Part shown: piece after piece, positions 37,286 to 47,710 of the stretch
How positions within the stretch are numbered: position 1 is the first letter of the stretch
How the letters are laid out: every line of letters starts with the position of its first letter
Translations under genes and position numbers: made by a program
DNA from: an uncultured Spirochaetales bacterium
GTDB taxonomy: Bacteria > Spirochaetota > Spirochaetia > Sphaerochaetales > Sphaerochaetaceae
Length of the DNA: 64,000 nt
Direction: 5' to 3'
NCBI GenBank assembly: GCA_944393005.1
Contig: CALXYO010000001.1
Location: 124,001-188,000 of the forward strand
Notes under the pieces: generated by a model
What the model was told of the DNA's origin: nothing
The model's input: only the letters and a program-made list of their open reading frames with translations
Databases searched by the model: none

Positions 37286-38976
37286 CTATGCACCCTTCCT
37301 CACTTCAAGTCCGGAGATATGAAGAAGTGCCTCAACAGCTTCGTCAAATGTGGACACATAGACAAGCTCAGCATCGGGAAGAAGCTGGGATGGAATGCAT
37401 TCAACCTCCTTTCTGTTTCCTTCCGGCAGGATTATTCTCACTGCCCACTGATTTGCGGCACCTGAGATCTTTGCAAGTATGCATCCCACAGGAAGAACCA
37501 TCCCCTTGAGCGACAGAGCTCCGGTGACGGCAGTGGATTTATCAGCACAGATTGAAAGGAGATCAGATATGATGACAAGTGCGGTTGCAAGAGATGCGGA
37601 GTCCCCTCCTTTATGAGAACTGTATGTGTAGTTGACGGTCACGGCCTCCAGAGTTCTGCCAAGATGCTGCGATGCATATGAATCAGCAAGTTCATATGCT
37701 ATATCGGCACTTTCGCTCATCACCTTCCCCACCATACCTGTCACTTTTATCTCGCGGAAGGAAGATCTGATGTTCCTGGCTTCCACAGGCTGCATGAAAC
37801 CTCTGTCACAGGCAATTCCGATTCCGCTGACAATTCCGGGTGATAGATGAAATCTTTTACAAGATCGGAATATTCATTCCGATTAAGGATTTTATTTATT
37901 TCTTCATTACTAACTTCCAGTACTGTTTTCCGTTTAACGGACAGTGCCTCTCTTGGCTTTGAGTGCGAAAATACGTTCGATGTTCTGCTGAAGCGGCTGT
38001 ACTGACGAACTTGTTCCATACGAACAGAGAACAAGTTTCCTCATAACAGAAACTGAAAAATGTACAGGGCACTTCGCACTTTTATTGAGCCGGGCCACGA
38101 TACTTTCCACAATACGGAGAAGTTCTTCATAGCTGTATGGTTCCATGAAGAAAACAGTAAGCCGGTCAAGCAGCGGCTCAGGTATGCCTGGAAGGCTATT
38201 CGCCGTGAATATGAACCAACCGTTTGAGACATTCACTTGAAGAGAGAGGAAATTGTCTGTAAACAGACGTGCCGTTTCCCTTTCAAGAAGTTCCAGGAAA
38301 ACACTGTCCGCACGTGAATGAGTATCAGTGGTTCCGGCTTTGTCAAGTTCATCAAACACAATGACAGGAGAAAAAGGGAACCTGCCTGAAGAAATGCCTT
38401 GATTATAAGGCCGAAGTCAGATACTCGCCATGACTGATCGGAACCGCACAGTTCGAATGCCGCCGATTTTCCGCTCATGCTTATGAGCGCAGATCCTCTT
38501 TCAGGGAAGGCGGAGGCAAGACTTGTCTTACCGCATCCGGGACTTCCTACAAGCAGAAGCGGATGAGGACTTCTGCCGTTTGCAGCTGCTGAGGCGATCT
38601 CGTCAAGCATGAATGTCCTCAGTTTTTCCATCCCCAAATGTGTCGCATTCATTTCCTTCTGGGCTCTGGAAATATCATGTGCCGTGAAAGGAACGGCTTT
38701 CATGTCAGCAAACTGAGACAGAACCTGAAGACGCTTTTTATCCACATCGTCATCTGAACCTTCCGACTTTATCACAGTGTTCCACATTGCCCTGATGCGT
38801 TCCACCGTCATACGGCTCATCTGACAGGCAGATGATTCAAGCTTTCTGAGTATCCTGCTTCCTGCATCTTCTTCATCCAGAGTGTCCTGAATATGTGAAT
38901 CATATTCCTTTGCCATGCGAATGTAGTCCATAGCCTTGGATTTGAAAGCATCGATTTCAGATGCGCTCATTCCCAT
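37286..38976 (-). pseudogene. Frameshifted Lon-like AAA+ protease
   Basis: Read 5' to 3' on the minus strand, three single-base frameshifts split one protein. The first piece starts at the ATG near 38976 and has the AAA+ Walker A GSPGCGKTSLA; its frame is lost around 38380 at a GG/TTCCC junction. The next frame has Walker B VIVFDELDK and sensor IFTANSLPG and is lost near 37935. A third short piece follows, lost near 37840 at a CCC run. The last piece is an S16 protease domain with the serine in GGDSASLATA and the lysine in VGCILAKISGA. The three shifts sit beside short homopolymers. It overlaps the end of a decayed ABC gene by 20 nt. Confidence 0.82.
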
Positions 38977-39632
38977 CTTCAAGTCTGATTCTGTCACCAA
39001 TAGAATCAACAATTCTTTTATCATGTGTCGCCACTATGCAAATTGAGCAGAGTTCCCTGTTCAATTCCTCAAGCAGGGACATGATGTCTTCAGCTGTAGA
39101 TGAATCCAGACTGGCTGTCGGTTCATCTGCCAGAATAATCGATGGCTTCTTCACAAGAACCCTGGCAATGGCGACACGCTGCTGCTGACCTCCGGAAAGC
39201 TCACCGGGACAATGATGACGTCTGTCCGAAAGGCCGACACATTCCATAGTTGCCTCTGTGTCCTTCTCAAGCACCTTCCGGTCTGCCCGTCTGACACCAC
39301 CTGCAACAGCACCAAGGAGGATATTCTAAAACACATCCAGAACAGGTATCAGCCTGAACTGCTGAAAAATGTAACCTACATTGCTGAAGCGGTAAGCGGA
39401 TGCTTCCTTGTCAGATGTGTTGACTGTGCTTCTGCCATCAAGCTTTATATCTCCGGATGTGGGGGACATCTGTTGCGGCAATGAGGTTCAGCAATGTGCT
39501 TTTGCCAGAGCCGCTGGGCCCTGATACAACTGTCATGGAACCATTGCGGAAAGTATATGAGAAACCACTGAGGGCATGAACGATATTGTCTCCCATCTCA
39601 TAGATCCTGCTTACTTCAACAAGCTCCAGCAC
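38957..39632 (-). pseudogene. Frameshifted LolD/MacB-type ABC transporter ATPase
   Basis: The gene starts at GTG 39632 with AAGGAGG 8 nt upstream. It encodes MLELVEVSRIYEMGDN, Walker [12 protein letters not shown], then a frameshift at a C run (five G on the plus strand at 39461-39465). In the restored frame a stop codon TAG (39328-39326) stands where VF(E)NILLG would be expected, and the protein then continues to the signature LSGGQQQRVAIARVL and Walker B IILADEPTASLD. One insertion plus one nonsense change make the gene non-functional. Lipoprotein-release or macrolide-export-type permeases usually accompany such ATPases; none is seen here. Confidence 0.85.
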
Positions 39633-39793
39633 AGCTTAACCTCCTTGTGTTTCAAGTCTCACTCCAAGATAGAGGAATGTCAAATAAACTTAAGAATTTT
39701 ACAACAAACTTCTATTCCATGCTGATGTTTTCCTGAAAAATCACCTGCCATTTTCTCCTCAATACATTGTATCATTCATACAGGAGAAAAAAG

Positions 39794-40333
39794 ATGGACA
39801 ACGAAGTACTGAAGAACATAAGGGAAAGACGGAGCATCAGGAAATACAGAAGCGATGCTGTTGATGGAAAACTTCTTGATCTGGTTCTTGAAGCCGGAAC
39901 ATGGGCACCCAGCGCAATGAACAGACAGCCCTCAACAATTGTATGTGTGACGGACAAGAAAGACAGAGATATTCTTTCACGTATGAATGCAAAAATAATG
40001 GGTACAGACAGGGATCCGTATTACAGCGCTCCTGTAATAATTCTGGTTCTGGGTGACAAATCTGTTTCCACATACATCCAGGACGGCTGTCTGGTTCTTG
40101 AAAACATGATGCTTGCCGCTCATTCTCTCGGTCTCGGTTCATGCTGGATCAACAGGGAAGCTGAAATGTTTGACCGCAGGGAGGGAAAAGAGCTTCTCGA
40201 GAAGTGGAATCTTCCCACCACTCTTACGGGTGTCGGTGCGCTGGCCCTGGGCTATATCGATGGAGATCAACCCGAAGCAAGTGAGAGGAAGAAAAACTAC
40301 ATTGTGAAAATCAGAGAGGAGTTTTCACGGTAA
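39794..40333 (+). CDS. Nitroreductase-family FMN oxidoreductase
   Basis: The 179-residue protein has the FMN-binding RRSIRKY near residue 12, the WAPSAMNRQPS loop and the C-terminal GSCWINR and ALGYIDGD segments of the nitroreductase fold. These NAD(P)H-dependent dimeric flavoproteins reduce nitro compounds, quinones or related substrates; the natural substrate is unknown. The start is placed at the ATG at 39794, with CAGGAG upstream. It is a single gene between the decayed ABC/Lon pair and the V-ATPase operon, convergent with the latter. Confidence 0.88.
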   Translation: MDNEVLKNIRERRSIRKYRSDAVDGKLLDLVLEAGTWAPSAMNRQPSTIVCVTDKKDRDILSRMNAKIMGTDRDPYYSAPVIILVLGDKSVSTYIQDGCLVLENMMLAAHSLGLGSCWINREAEMFDRREGKELLEKWNLPTTLTGVGALALGYIDGDQPEASERKKNYIVKIREEFSR

Positions 40334-40348
40334 AAGTAAAAGAAAATG

Positions 40349-40390
40349 AAAACGGTCCTGAGTGTGTATATGCACCAGGACCGTTTATAT
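40349..40390. terminator. Bidirectional terminator between nitroreductase and V-ATPase operon
   Basis: AAACGGTCCTG (40350-40360) pairs with CAGGACCGTTT (40376-40386) in a perfect 11-bp stem. Short T-rich flanks on both sides allow use in both directions. Confidence 0.75.
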
Positions 40391-40403
40391 TTCAACCTTC
40401 TGA

Positions 40404-40841
40404 CTAGTTCAGAAGAAGCATGCAGAATACGAGTGAGAACAGAGCTACAGTCTCAACAATACCGATAACGATGAAGTAGTTTGCTGTACCTTTACCTGTC
40501 TCGGCAAGCGCATCACAGCTTGCAACCGCAACCTTACCCTGCATGTATGCGGAGAAGCCGATTGCAGCACCGCCGAAAACGCCGACACACAGAGCCATGA
40601 GCCAGTTTCCTGTTTCCTGGAATGCGGAGCGGATGAAGTTCATCAGCAGGAAGCCGTAGATTGTCTGTGTGAGAGGTGCACCTGCGAATGCAACCATGAT
40701 GAATGATGCGGGACGTCCTTCTGCATAGCACTTCTTCCAGCCGCCTACAGCAGCCTGAGAAGCAATACCTGTTCCGATTCCTGAACCGAGTGCAGCAAGA
40801 CAGAGTGCGCATGCCATACCTAAATAAGCAAGATTAGTCAT
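40404..40841 (-). CDS. atpK: V-type ATPase proteolipid subunit K
   Basis: Subunit K forms the membrane rotor ring that carries H+ or Na+. The 145-residue product has four transmembrane helices in two hairpins. The essential carboxylate is Glu130 in IGIVETVAL; the first hairpin has no matching acid. Thr58 and Gln59 (APLTQT) and Gln101 (MQGKVA) align with Na+ ligands Thr64, Gln65 and Gln110 of Enterococcus hirae NtpK, whose Glu139 matches Glu130. Leu61 is not conserved (Ala55). Na+ coupling is therefore plausible. It is the last gene of the operon and overlaps atpI by 4 nt. Confidence 0.93.
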   Translation of the reverse strand: MTNLAYLGMACALCLAALGSGIGTGIASQAAVGGWKKCYAEGRPASFIMVAFAGAPLTQTIYGFLLMNFIRSAFQETGNWLMALCVGVFGGAAIGFSAYMQGKVAVASCDALAETGKGTANYFIVIGIVETVALFSLVFCMLLLN

Positions 40842-42700
40842 TTTTGTAACTCCTTATTTGTTTCGTTTGTTTCGACCGTTTTCCTGAACGGATCGTATTT
40901 GTATCCTGTCCACTCCATTCCGAGCTGACCGGAGAATTCCAGAAGATTCAGCCTGACGCCGTGTACGACAACTGAAAGAAGCCCCATCACAATATTAAGC
41001 AATGTACCGAGTATCACAATGAGGAAGCCGAACACAGGTCCTGCCATTCCAGCCATGTTGTTGAATGACTGGGCAATTGCAAGGGAAGCCATGCCTACGG
41101 CAAAAAGCCTTATGTAGCTCATGATGTTGCTGAAGCAGCTTACCGTGTCGAGGAATGAAGTGAAGAAACCTCCCAGTCCTGATTTCAGACCGGAAGCGAA
41201 ACTCTGCCCCGGGCTCTGCGAGCCGAAAACAACGACAAGAGCAAAACCGACAGCAACACCTGCGATCACAATGCTGAAATTGACCTCGGCACCGATTACA
41301 AGGTAGAGAGCCATCATGTAAAGCACGCAGACATCAATGAGCCATCCAATGTCGCCCAGCAGGGACAGGTCTTTCACCTTTGCCTTGTTTATCACATTGA
41401 TGACACAGGCAAGGCCCAGCTGTGCAGCACCTAGGATGAAGCAGAACTGCATGACATTGTTCTGTGCATAAACGGAATCTATGCCATATAGCTCCATCGA
41501 GTAGTTGCATATCGAGGGTATGATGAACACCTGCAGGAACGGCAGCTTCTCAAGCACGGTCAGAGAACCGAACCATGTTCCGGTCACGGCGCCGTAGACT
41601 ATCGTGGTGCCGCTGAGGAAATACAGCAGTATGTTGATGTCACTGCACTTCTTCGCCTTCACATTCATGACAACTGCGATTATGAGGAAGATGAGCCCGT
41701 AGCCGGCATCACCTATGATCATGGCGAAGAACACCGAGAAGAACAGTAGGAACCATGAGGAGATATCATACTCCCTGTAGCCGGGAACTGTGCCGAGTAT
41801 GTCATAAATCGGCTGGATGATCCTGACAAGTCCCTTGTATCTGAGCTTTGTCGGTGGATTGTCCTCATCACTGACATCATCAACAAGATATGCCCATCCG
41901 TTCGCCTTCGCAAGAGTCTTTATATCCTCACTTCTGTCTTCAGGAACATAACCCGTGATCAGGGTGATGGCATCATCTTCATCACGGCTTGTCGCCTTGA
42001 CGCGTTCGAACATCGCCTCCTGATCAAGCAGCTTTATCTGTCTTCTGTACTCATCTGTGTATTTAGCACTTGAGACAAGCAGTTCATGCGCAGACCTGAT
42101 GGTCTTCAGACATTCTTCGTCTTCAGCCTCAAGGGCCGAAAGGCTTTTTTCCGGGAGAGTGAACTCGCGTGCACCGCTGAGAGGATCAGGCCTGCTGCCA
42201 AGGCATGCGACAGCCTTCTGTCTGCCCACATCAGAGAGACAGATGAATCTCACATTCTCATCTTCCCTCAGCCTGTCCAGAGCTTTCTCATCAAGCGTAT
42301 AGAAGGAAAGATCGAAACCCTGACCGCGCAGCGCTCTGACCTCAGAGGGATCAAAATCACCCCAGGCAGAGACTCTGCCGATTTCACGGGCCAGCCTGAC
42401 ATGTTCATCTTCAGCCTTCTTCTTCGCATCAAGCGCCCTGAGGATTTCCTCATGAAGCCTGCTGAAAGAATCACTGTCAAGATTTTCCTGCTTCACTTCC
42501 TTCTTTCTGTCCCCTTCATCGCTTATCGCGTTGAGCACAGTCATCAGGGAGTGTATCCTCTGGGCTTTCTGCTCACTTGCCTCACAGGTTTTCTTCAGCT
42601 CCTTGATGTGAAGCAGACCGGCATCGCGGAGGGATGTCAGCATCTCATTCTTTTTCTTCGAGGAGGCGACAAGAGTCACGACCTTCATTGTTTCAATCAT
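40838..42700 (-). CDS. atpI: V-type ATPase stator/membrane subunit I
   Basis: Subunit I combines a cytoplasmic stator arm with the membrane part that forms the ion half-channels. The 620-residue product has a long N-terminal coiled-coil-rich region (about 1-320, rich in Lys/Glu) and a C-terminal half with about seven or eight helices. YREYDISSWFLLFFSVFFAMIIGDAGYG marks the start of the membrane part. The region LGGFFTSFLDTVSCFSNIMSYIRLFAVGMA contains the conserved arginine of the ion path. It overlaps atpK by 4 nt and lies 6 nt after atpD. Confidence 0.94.
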   Translation of the reverse strand: MIETMKVVTLVASSKKKNEMLTSLRDAGLLHIKELKKTCEASEQKAQRIHSLMTVLNAISDEGDRKKEVKQENLDSDSFSRLHEEILRALDAKKKAEDEHVRLAREIGRVSAWGDFDPSEVRALRGQGFDLSFYTLDEKALDRLREDENVRFICLSDVGRQKAVACLGSRPDPLSGAREFTLPEKSLSALEAEDEECLKTIRSAHELLVSSAKYTDEYRRQIKLLDQEAMFERVKATSRDEDDAITLITGYVPEDRSEDIKTLAKANGWAYLVDDVSDEDNPPTKLRYKGLVRIIQPIYDILGTVPGYREYDISSWFLLFFSVFFAMIIGDAGYGLIFLIIAVVMNVKAKKCSDINILLYFLSGTTIVYGAVTGTWFGSLTVLEKLPFLQVFIIPSICNYSMELYGIDSVYAQNNVMQFCFILGAAQLGLACVINVINKAKVKDLSLLGDIGWLIDVCVLYMMALYLVIGAEVNFSIVIAGVAVGFALVVVFGSQSPGQSFASGLKSGLGGFFTSFLDTVSCFSNIMSYIRLFAVGMASLAIAQSFNNMAGMAGPVFGFLIVILGTLLNIVMGLLSVVVHGVRLNLLEFSGQLGMEWTGYKYDPFRKTVETNETNKELQK

Positions 42701-42706
42701 TCTGTC

Positions 42707-43315
42707 CTATGCCTCCTTCACAAGCTTCTTCTTTGCGATCTTACCTCTGACGACAGCGCTTGTGTCCTGATCGCCCAGGTAAATACTTATGACTCTGATG
42801 TTCTCCTTCGCTTCGGGGATCTTGACCTTCTCAAACAGATTCACGCGCTGGCTCGTGGTTCTAAGTTCCTTCGAGATCAGCTCTATCTGTTCCTTCAGTG
42901 TCCTGATCATAGCGTCGTAACGGGAACACTCTTTCAACGCCACAATGCCTTTATCTATCCACAGTGGATAATCATAAAGGGAATAAGGCACATCCTTGAA
43001 TGTGAGATCCCTGAAAACGGGAATCTCGACACCGGCGACATTCTCCTTACCCTTCACGATAGTGTCGATCTGCACCAGCTTCAGAATATCCTTGTCTCCG
43101 AGAAGAGGATTCTCGCCGAAAACGGCAATCCACGGATCCAGGGAATCGATGAGCTTCTGCTGCTCGGCCTCGTATTTCCTGATCTGATCCTCTATCTGAC
43201 GGATGAAGAGCTGAAGCTGCTGCTTCTTGAGCTGCAGCGTCGGAAGATAACGATTGAATTGTTTCAAAGCATCTTTCTGCTTCTTCTGTTCATTTTTCGT
43301 CAGCTTCACAGCCAT
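42707..43315 (-). CDS. atpD: V-type ATPase central shaft subunit D
   Basis: Subunit D is the coiled-coil rotor shaft turning inside the A3B3 head. The 202-residue product is predominantly helical and begins KLTKNEQKKQKDALKQFNRYLPTLQLKKQQLQ-like heptads (residues about 4-60), with a matching C-terminal helix LRTTSQRVNLFEKVKIP. Length and position between atpB and atpI fit the family. Confidence 0.92.
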   Translation of the reverse strand: MAVKLTKNEQKKQKDALKQFNRYLPTLQLKKQQLQLFIRQIEDQIRKYEAEQQKLIDSLDPWIAVFGENPLLGDKDILKLVQIDTIVKGKENVAGVEIPVFRDLTFKDVPYSLYDYPLWIDKGIVALKECSRYDAMIRTLKEQIELISKELRTTSQRVNLFEKVKIPEAKENIRVISIYLGDQDTSAVVRGKIAKKKLVKEA

Positions 43316-43321
43316 GACTCA

Positions 43322-44617
43322 TCACTCCCCCGGCCAGTATTGTTCAATGAGCTCGCTCTTGAGGCCGGTCTCATTCTTCTCAAAGCACTGGGAAAGAATC
43401 TTCCAGCCGAGATCAAGCGCATCCTCAAGCGAAATGTTGACGGAAAGATCCATGAGCTCAGACTCGAACAGCTGCCCGTATTTCAGCAGCTTCTCATCCC
43501 AGTCGCTCATCATGAATCCCATCGACTTCTTCTCAATCGTATCCTTGTAAGCGGCATAGAGCTTGATCATGGCATCCATGAGCGCCCTGTGGTCTGCTCT
43601 TGTATCTGCGTTGACCTGCTGCTTGAGTCTTGAAAGGGAACCGAAAGGTTCGATGTGCCCGTTCCTGAGGTAATACTGTCCTTCCGTGATGTATCCGGTG
43701 TTGTCAGGAACCGGGTGCGTGACATCATCGCCCGGCATTGTGGTGACACCGAGAATCGTGAGAGAGCCGGCACCTTCAAAGTCGACAGCCTTCTCATAGC
43801 GTGCTGCCAGTGTCGAATAGAGGTCACCCGGGTATCCTCTGTTGGATGGAACCTGATCCATTGTGATTGCCATTTCCTTCTGCGCATCACAGTAGTTCGT
43901 CATGTCGGTGAGCAGGCAGAGAACCCTCTTGCCGTCAAGGGCGAAGCGCTCTGCAACGGCAAGGGCAAGATCCGGAACCAGTGTGCATTCAACTGTAGGA
44001 TCGCTTGCGGTATGGACGAACATGATCGTTCTCGACATCGCGCCGCCCTTCTCAAGCGTGTTCCTGAAATAAAGATAGTCATCATACTTCAGCCCCATGC
44101 CGCCGAGAACGATCAGATCAACCTCAGCCTGCAGTGCGATACGTGCAAGCAGTTCATTGTACGGCTCTCCCGAGACAGAGAAGATAGGAAGCTTCTGCGA
44201 TTCAACCAGTGTGTTGAACATGTCAATCATCGGGATACCGGTTCTGATCATCCTCTTGGGGACAATACGCTTTGCAGGGTTTACGGAAGGCCCTGCGATA
44301 TCAATCATGTTGTCATTCAGCTCTGGGCCGTTGTCACGCGGCCTGCCGGCACCGTCAAACACACGTCCCATCAGCGCATCCGAATAGCTCACGCGCAGGG
44401 GATAGCCGAGGAAACGCACGCTGTCGCCGGTACTTATGCCCTGAGTGCCGGAAAAGACCTGAAGCGACACAAGGTCCCTGTCCAGCTTGATGACGTTGGC
44501 ATAGCTTTTTCCTGTCTTTGTCGTCACTTCCGCAAGGTCAGAATTCTTGACGCCCGTGGCACGTACAGTGATTACGTTGCCGACAATGCTCTCAATTTTC
44601 GTATAAATCTTCTGCAT
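43322..44617 (-). CDS. atpB: V-type ATPase subunit B
   Basis: Subunit B is the non-catalytic partner of subunit A in the A3B3 head. The 431-residue protein shows the N-terminal barrel, [16 protein letters not shown], the [28 protein letters not shown] block and a degenerate nucleotide site [14 protein letters not shown] instead of a Walker A loop. The arginine of [13 protein letters not shown] belongs to the inter-subunit site. It stops 6 nt before atpD and starts 2 nt after atpA. Confidence 0.95.
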   Translation of the reverse strand: MQKIYTKIESIVGNVITVRATGVKNSDLAEVTTKTGKSYANVIKLDRDLVSLQVFSGTQGISTGDSVRFLGYPLRVSYSDALMGRVFDGAGRPRDNGPELNDNMIDIAGPSVNPAKRIVPKRMIRTGIPMIDMFNTLVESQKLPIFSVSGEPYNELLARIALQAEVDLIVLGGMGLKYDDYLYFRNTLEKGGAMSRTIMFVHTASDPTVECTLVPDLALAVAERFALDGKRVLCLLTDMTNYCDAQKEMAITMDQVPSNRGYPGDLYSTLAARYEKAVDFEGAGSLTILGVTTMPGDDVTHPVPDNTGYITEGQYYLRNGHIEPFGSLSRLKQQVNADTRADHRALMDAMIKLYAAYKDTIEKKSMGFMMSDWDEKLLKYGQLFESELMDLSVNISLEDALDLGWKILSQCFEKNETGLKSELIEQYWPGE

Positions 44618-44619
44618 AA

Positions 44620-46347
44620 CTATGACCTCACCTTTGCCTTATAGATTTCAACAAGCTTTTTCTTTCCTTCCTCGTATGCACTGCTGTCTGCAGCTATGCC
44701 GTTCCAGTCGAGGAAGGCCTGTCTGACTTCATTGAAGAAAACACGCACATCGCTCTTCGTCTCAAGGGCAAAGGAACTCATGAGGATATCATAAAGGACA
44801 TCGAACATATCCTTCTGTCTCTCAGGCGGAGCCGCATAGTCGACAGGATCAAAGGAGTTCTGCTGAAGGTATGCCGCATCAATGAGTTCACCCTTCTGGT
44901 AGATTATATAGTCATCCACACTCGTACCTTCCTCACCAACGACCTTCATCATCTGGTTGACTTCATTGCCGCGCACAAGGATCGAATAAGCCTTTCTGAC
45001 CTTATCCGCATCAATGATTCCCCTGTACTTCGACCAGGAATCAAGCGGATCGATGGCAGGATATTTTCTCGCATCTGATCTCTCACGCGAGAGTCCGTGG
45101 AATGCGCCCACGACCTTCACTGTCGCCTGTGTAACCGGCTCCTCGAAGTTTCCGCCGGCAGGTGAAACCGTACCGCCGATGGTGACGGATGCTATGCTGC
45201 CGTCCTTCAGGCGGACCTTGCCTGCCCTTTCATAGAATTCGGCGATCCTCGATTCAAGGTATGCAGGGAAAGCTTCCTCTCCCGGTATCTCCTCAAGTCT
45301 TCCGCTCATTTCCCTCATAGCCTGGGCCCAGCGTGATGTCGAGTCCGCAAGCAGAAGGACATCAAGGCCCATGTTCCTGTAATACTCTGCAAGTGTCACT
45401 GCCGTATATACGGAAGCCTCACGTGCCGCAACAGGCATTGAAGATGTATTGCATATGATGATGGTTCTCTCCATGAGGCTTCTTCCGGTCTTCGGATCAA
45501 CAAGTTCGGGGAATTCCTTGAGAACCTCAACAACCTCACCTGCTCTTTCTCCGCAGGCCGCGATGATAACTATATCCACATCCGCATTTCGGCTGGTGAG
45601 ATGCTGGAGAACAGTCTTGCCTGCACCGAACGGTCCGGGAGTACAGTACGTACCGCCCTTGGCAACCGGAAGGAAGGTATCGATGATCCTTATCTTGGTG
45701 ACCATCGGCTCATCCGGCATCAGACGCTCCTCATAGCACTTTATGGCCTTCTTGACCGGCCATTCAAACACCATTGAAAGGGACTTCTTCTCACCGCTTT
45801 CATCTGAAATAACGGCAATCTCGCTTCTGACGTTGTAATCGCCTTCCGCCACGACTGAGTCGACAGTCCACTGCCCGCTGACATCGAATGGCACCATGAT
45901 ATGATGGGTGAAAACCCCTTCAGGCACTGTACCCAGAGTATCGCCGGCACTGACCTTGTCTCCTTTCTTCACGACAGGAGTGAAATGCCAGTCCCTGTCG
46001 GGAATGGCGTCAAGGTATACACCGCGCTGTAAGAAGAATCCACATTTATCCGCAAGCTCCGGAAGCGGGTTCTGAAGGCCGTCATAGACCTGACTCAGAA
46101 GTCCCGGCCCCAGCTCTACTGAAAGCAGTTCTCCGGAGAATTCCACTTCATCCCCAACAGCAACACCCGTGGTCATCTCATAGACCTGCAGGGAGGCTAT
46201 GTTTCCATTGATACGGATGACTTCACCCTTCAGCCTTGTATCATCCACAAGAATGTAGGCAACCTCATTCTTGGTCACGGCTGTATCAAATTCCACATTA
46301 ACCATGTTGCCGTTGACTGAAACAACATGACCTATTTTCTTTGACAT
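44620..46347 (-). CDS. atpA: V-type ATPase catalytic subunit A
   Basis: Subunit A hydrolyses or makes ATP in the V-ATPase head. The 575-residue protein has an N-terminal barrel, the V-type insertion (about residues 110-190), Walker [13 protein letters not shown] near residue 233, the [17 protein letters not shown] block with the catalytic glutamate and [15 protein letters not shown]. Size and insertion separate it from F-type beta subunits. It starts 12 nt after the DUF2764 gene. Confidence 0.96.
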   Translation of the reverse strand: MSKKIGHVVSVNGNMVNVEFDTAVTKNEVAYILVDDTRLKGEVIRINGNIASLQVYEMTTGVAVGDEVEFSGELLSVELGPGLLSQVYDGLQNPLPELADKCGFFLQRGVYLDAIPDRDWHFTPVVKKGDKVSAGDTLGTVPEGVFTHHIMVPFDVSGQWTVDSVVAEGDYNVRSEIAVISDESGEKKSLSMVFEWPVKKAIKCYEERLMPDEPMVTKIRIIDTFLPVAKGGTYCTPGPFGAGKTVLQHLTSRNADVDIVIIAACGERAGEVVEVLKEFPELVDPKTGRSLMERTIIICNTSSMPVAAREASVYTAVTLAEYYRNMGLDVLLLADSTSRWAQAMREMSGRLEEIPGEEAFPAYLESRIAEFYERAGKVRLKDGSIASVTIGGTVSPAGGNFEEPVTQATVKVVGAFHGLSRERSDARKYPAIDPLDSWSKYRGIIDADKVRKAYSILVRGNEVNQMMKVVGEEGTSVDDYIIYQKGELIDAAYLQQNSFDPVDYAAPPERQKDMFDVLYDILMSSFALETKSDVRVFFNEVRQAFLDWNGIAADSSAYEEGKKKLVEIYKAKVRS

Positions 46348-46359
46348 ATGTTAATCCCC

Positions 46360-46899
46360 TTACTGGAATATTTCCTTTTTCAACGTATTGAAGAGTCTGT
46401 TGAACTCTACCTTGCCTTTCTGTTTCTCGAATGAGGAGCGGCGGCTCAGAAGCTGGAGCTTGAGCACATAGCTGATCAAGAATGTGACATCATAGTTGTG
46501 ACCTGTCTTCACATTCCTGTCCAGAAAACTGAAATAGAGGGAGAGAATGAGCTTCTCCCCTTCAAGCGGGGAAAGCTCGTTCACAGCTTTCCTGACCACG
46601 CTGCTTATGTAATTGTCCTTTGGACCGTCATTTCTGTACTCATCGCTGTCAATGCCGAGGGCAAGACTTCTCTGGTATGCAAGTTCCTTTTCCACACAGG
46701 AGCGGAAACGAGTATATGCCTTCACGAAACTGTTGGACTCGACAACCTCATCGCTGAGCGCGACTTTCTCAAGCGTCGCATAATCCTTTTTCGTGATCTT
46801 TCCCCTGCACATTGAAAGGAATGTCTCGACGGACATATATGAATCGCTCCCACTCTTTATGGAAGGAAGGGACGGCACCAGATAGTAGTAATTAGTCAT
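46360..46899 (-). CDS. DUF2764 protein, V-ATPase-associated
   Basis: The 179-residue soluble protein begins with the DUF2764 signature TNYYYLVPSLPS. This family is found inside V-type ATPase operons of spirochaetes and some other bacteria between subunits E and A, where other operons have the C subunit. A structural role as a replacement for subunit C, linking the head to the membrane, is an inference from position. The Tyr-rich start and helical remainder resemble subunit C in style only. It lies 15 nt after atpE. Confidence 0.82.
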   Translation of the reverse strand: MTNYYYLVPSLPSIKSGSDSYMSVETFLSMCRGKITKKDYATLEKVALSDEVVESNSFVKAYTRFRSCVEKELAYQRSLALGIDSDEYRNDGPKDNYISSVVRKAVNELSPLEGEKLILSLYFSFLDRNVKTGHNYDVTFLISYVLKLQLLSRRSSFEKQKGKVEFNRLFNTLKKEIFQ

Positions 46900-46914
46900 A
46901 ATCCCTTTCCTTCC

Positions 46915-47502
46915 TTATTCTGAAAAGATCTGCTCCTTTATTGACTGGGACAGATAAGGCATGAGTATCTCGCTGAGGGAGGATGAGGAGAAGTCCACAT
47001 AACCGCTTCCGTCCTTTGACACAAGACGGAGACCAGATGCACCGCTTCCGACTTTGAGTTCAAGACCGCCTCTGAGCTTTGATGCAAGCTCACCGGAAAG
47101 ACCTTTGACCATTGATGCGGCATCTTCCCCGCTGATCTCGATGTCAATATCCTTCAGGGAAGCCTCAATGACAGAAAGAACAACCTTCTTCACAAGATCC
47201 TTGTCGAAAGAAGAGCGGATCTCGCCGGAGAGGATTGCGGCAAGCTGTCTGTTGATCTCCTCCCTGAGGGAAAGAGACACATCACGGGCAGCCTGGCTTA
47301 TGGATGCCTTTGCACTCTGTTCTCTGAGCGCACATTCCTTGGCGGCATCATCAATCATCTTTGCGGCGTTGTCCTTGGCTTCCTTTATTATTCTGTCGGC
47401 TTCAGCTTTTGCTTTCTGGATTATTTCATTTCTCTGTTTTTCAGCTTCCTCAAGCCCTTCCTTTCTGATGGAATCGACCAAGTCCTGAATCTGTTGTTCC
47501 AT
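46915..47502 (-). CDS. atpE: V-type ATPase peripheral stalk subunit E
   Basis: Subunit E is part of the stator stalk. The 195-residue protein has a long N-terminal coiled coil (about 1-80) rich in Ala, Glu and Lys, with KAKAEADRIIKEAKDNAAKM, followed by a globular C-terminal domain. The start is the ATG at 47500-47502, with AAGGAG about 11 nt upstream. The frame extends further without a better signal. It is the first gene of the operon E-DUF2764-A-B-D-I-K. Genes for F and G/H-type subunits are not evident in the cluster. Confidence 0.9.
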   Translation of the reverse strand: MEQQIQDLVDSIRKEGLEEAEKQRNEIIQKAKAEADRIIKEAKDNAAKMIDDAAKECALREQSAKASISQAARDVSLSLREEINRQLAAILSGEIRSSFDKDLVKKVVLSVIEASLKDIDIEISGEDAASMVKGLSGELASKLRGGLELKVGSGASGLRLVSKDGSGYVDFSSSSLSEILMPYLSQSIKEQIFSE

Positions 47503-47657
47503 AACAATGCATTCTCCTTTTTTCCGGGACTGTCCGTCACATACGTGGCGAAAAGACAAAATTACATTTGGAAAATCAAATTTATTTCTATAATAACTTT
47601 CTCTTTACATGAAAGTAAACAAGAAAAATTTGCACAAAGAAAAAAATGGAATTTTGA

Positions 47658-47685
47658 TTGACATATTGGCACACAATCGTATACC
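47658..47685 (+). promoter_or_regulatory. Promoter of the toxin-antitoxin operon
   Basis: A perfect -35 TTGACA (47658-47663), a 16-nt spacer and TATACC (47680-47685) lie 25 nt before the antitoxin ATG. TTGGCAC inside the spacer and GTACCAA downstream form an imperfect inverted repeat that could be the autoregulatory operator. Confidence 0.65.
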
Positions 47686-47710
47686 ATTCGAGTACCAAAG
47701 GAGACCACAA

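Noticed and set aside
47609-47710. Longer antitoxin from an upstream ATG
   Set aside because: The extension would cover the TTGACA/TATACC promoter, has no ribosome site and is not seen in Phd/YefM proteins.
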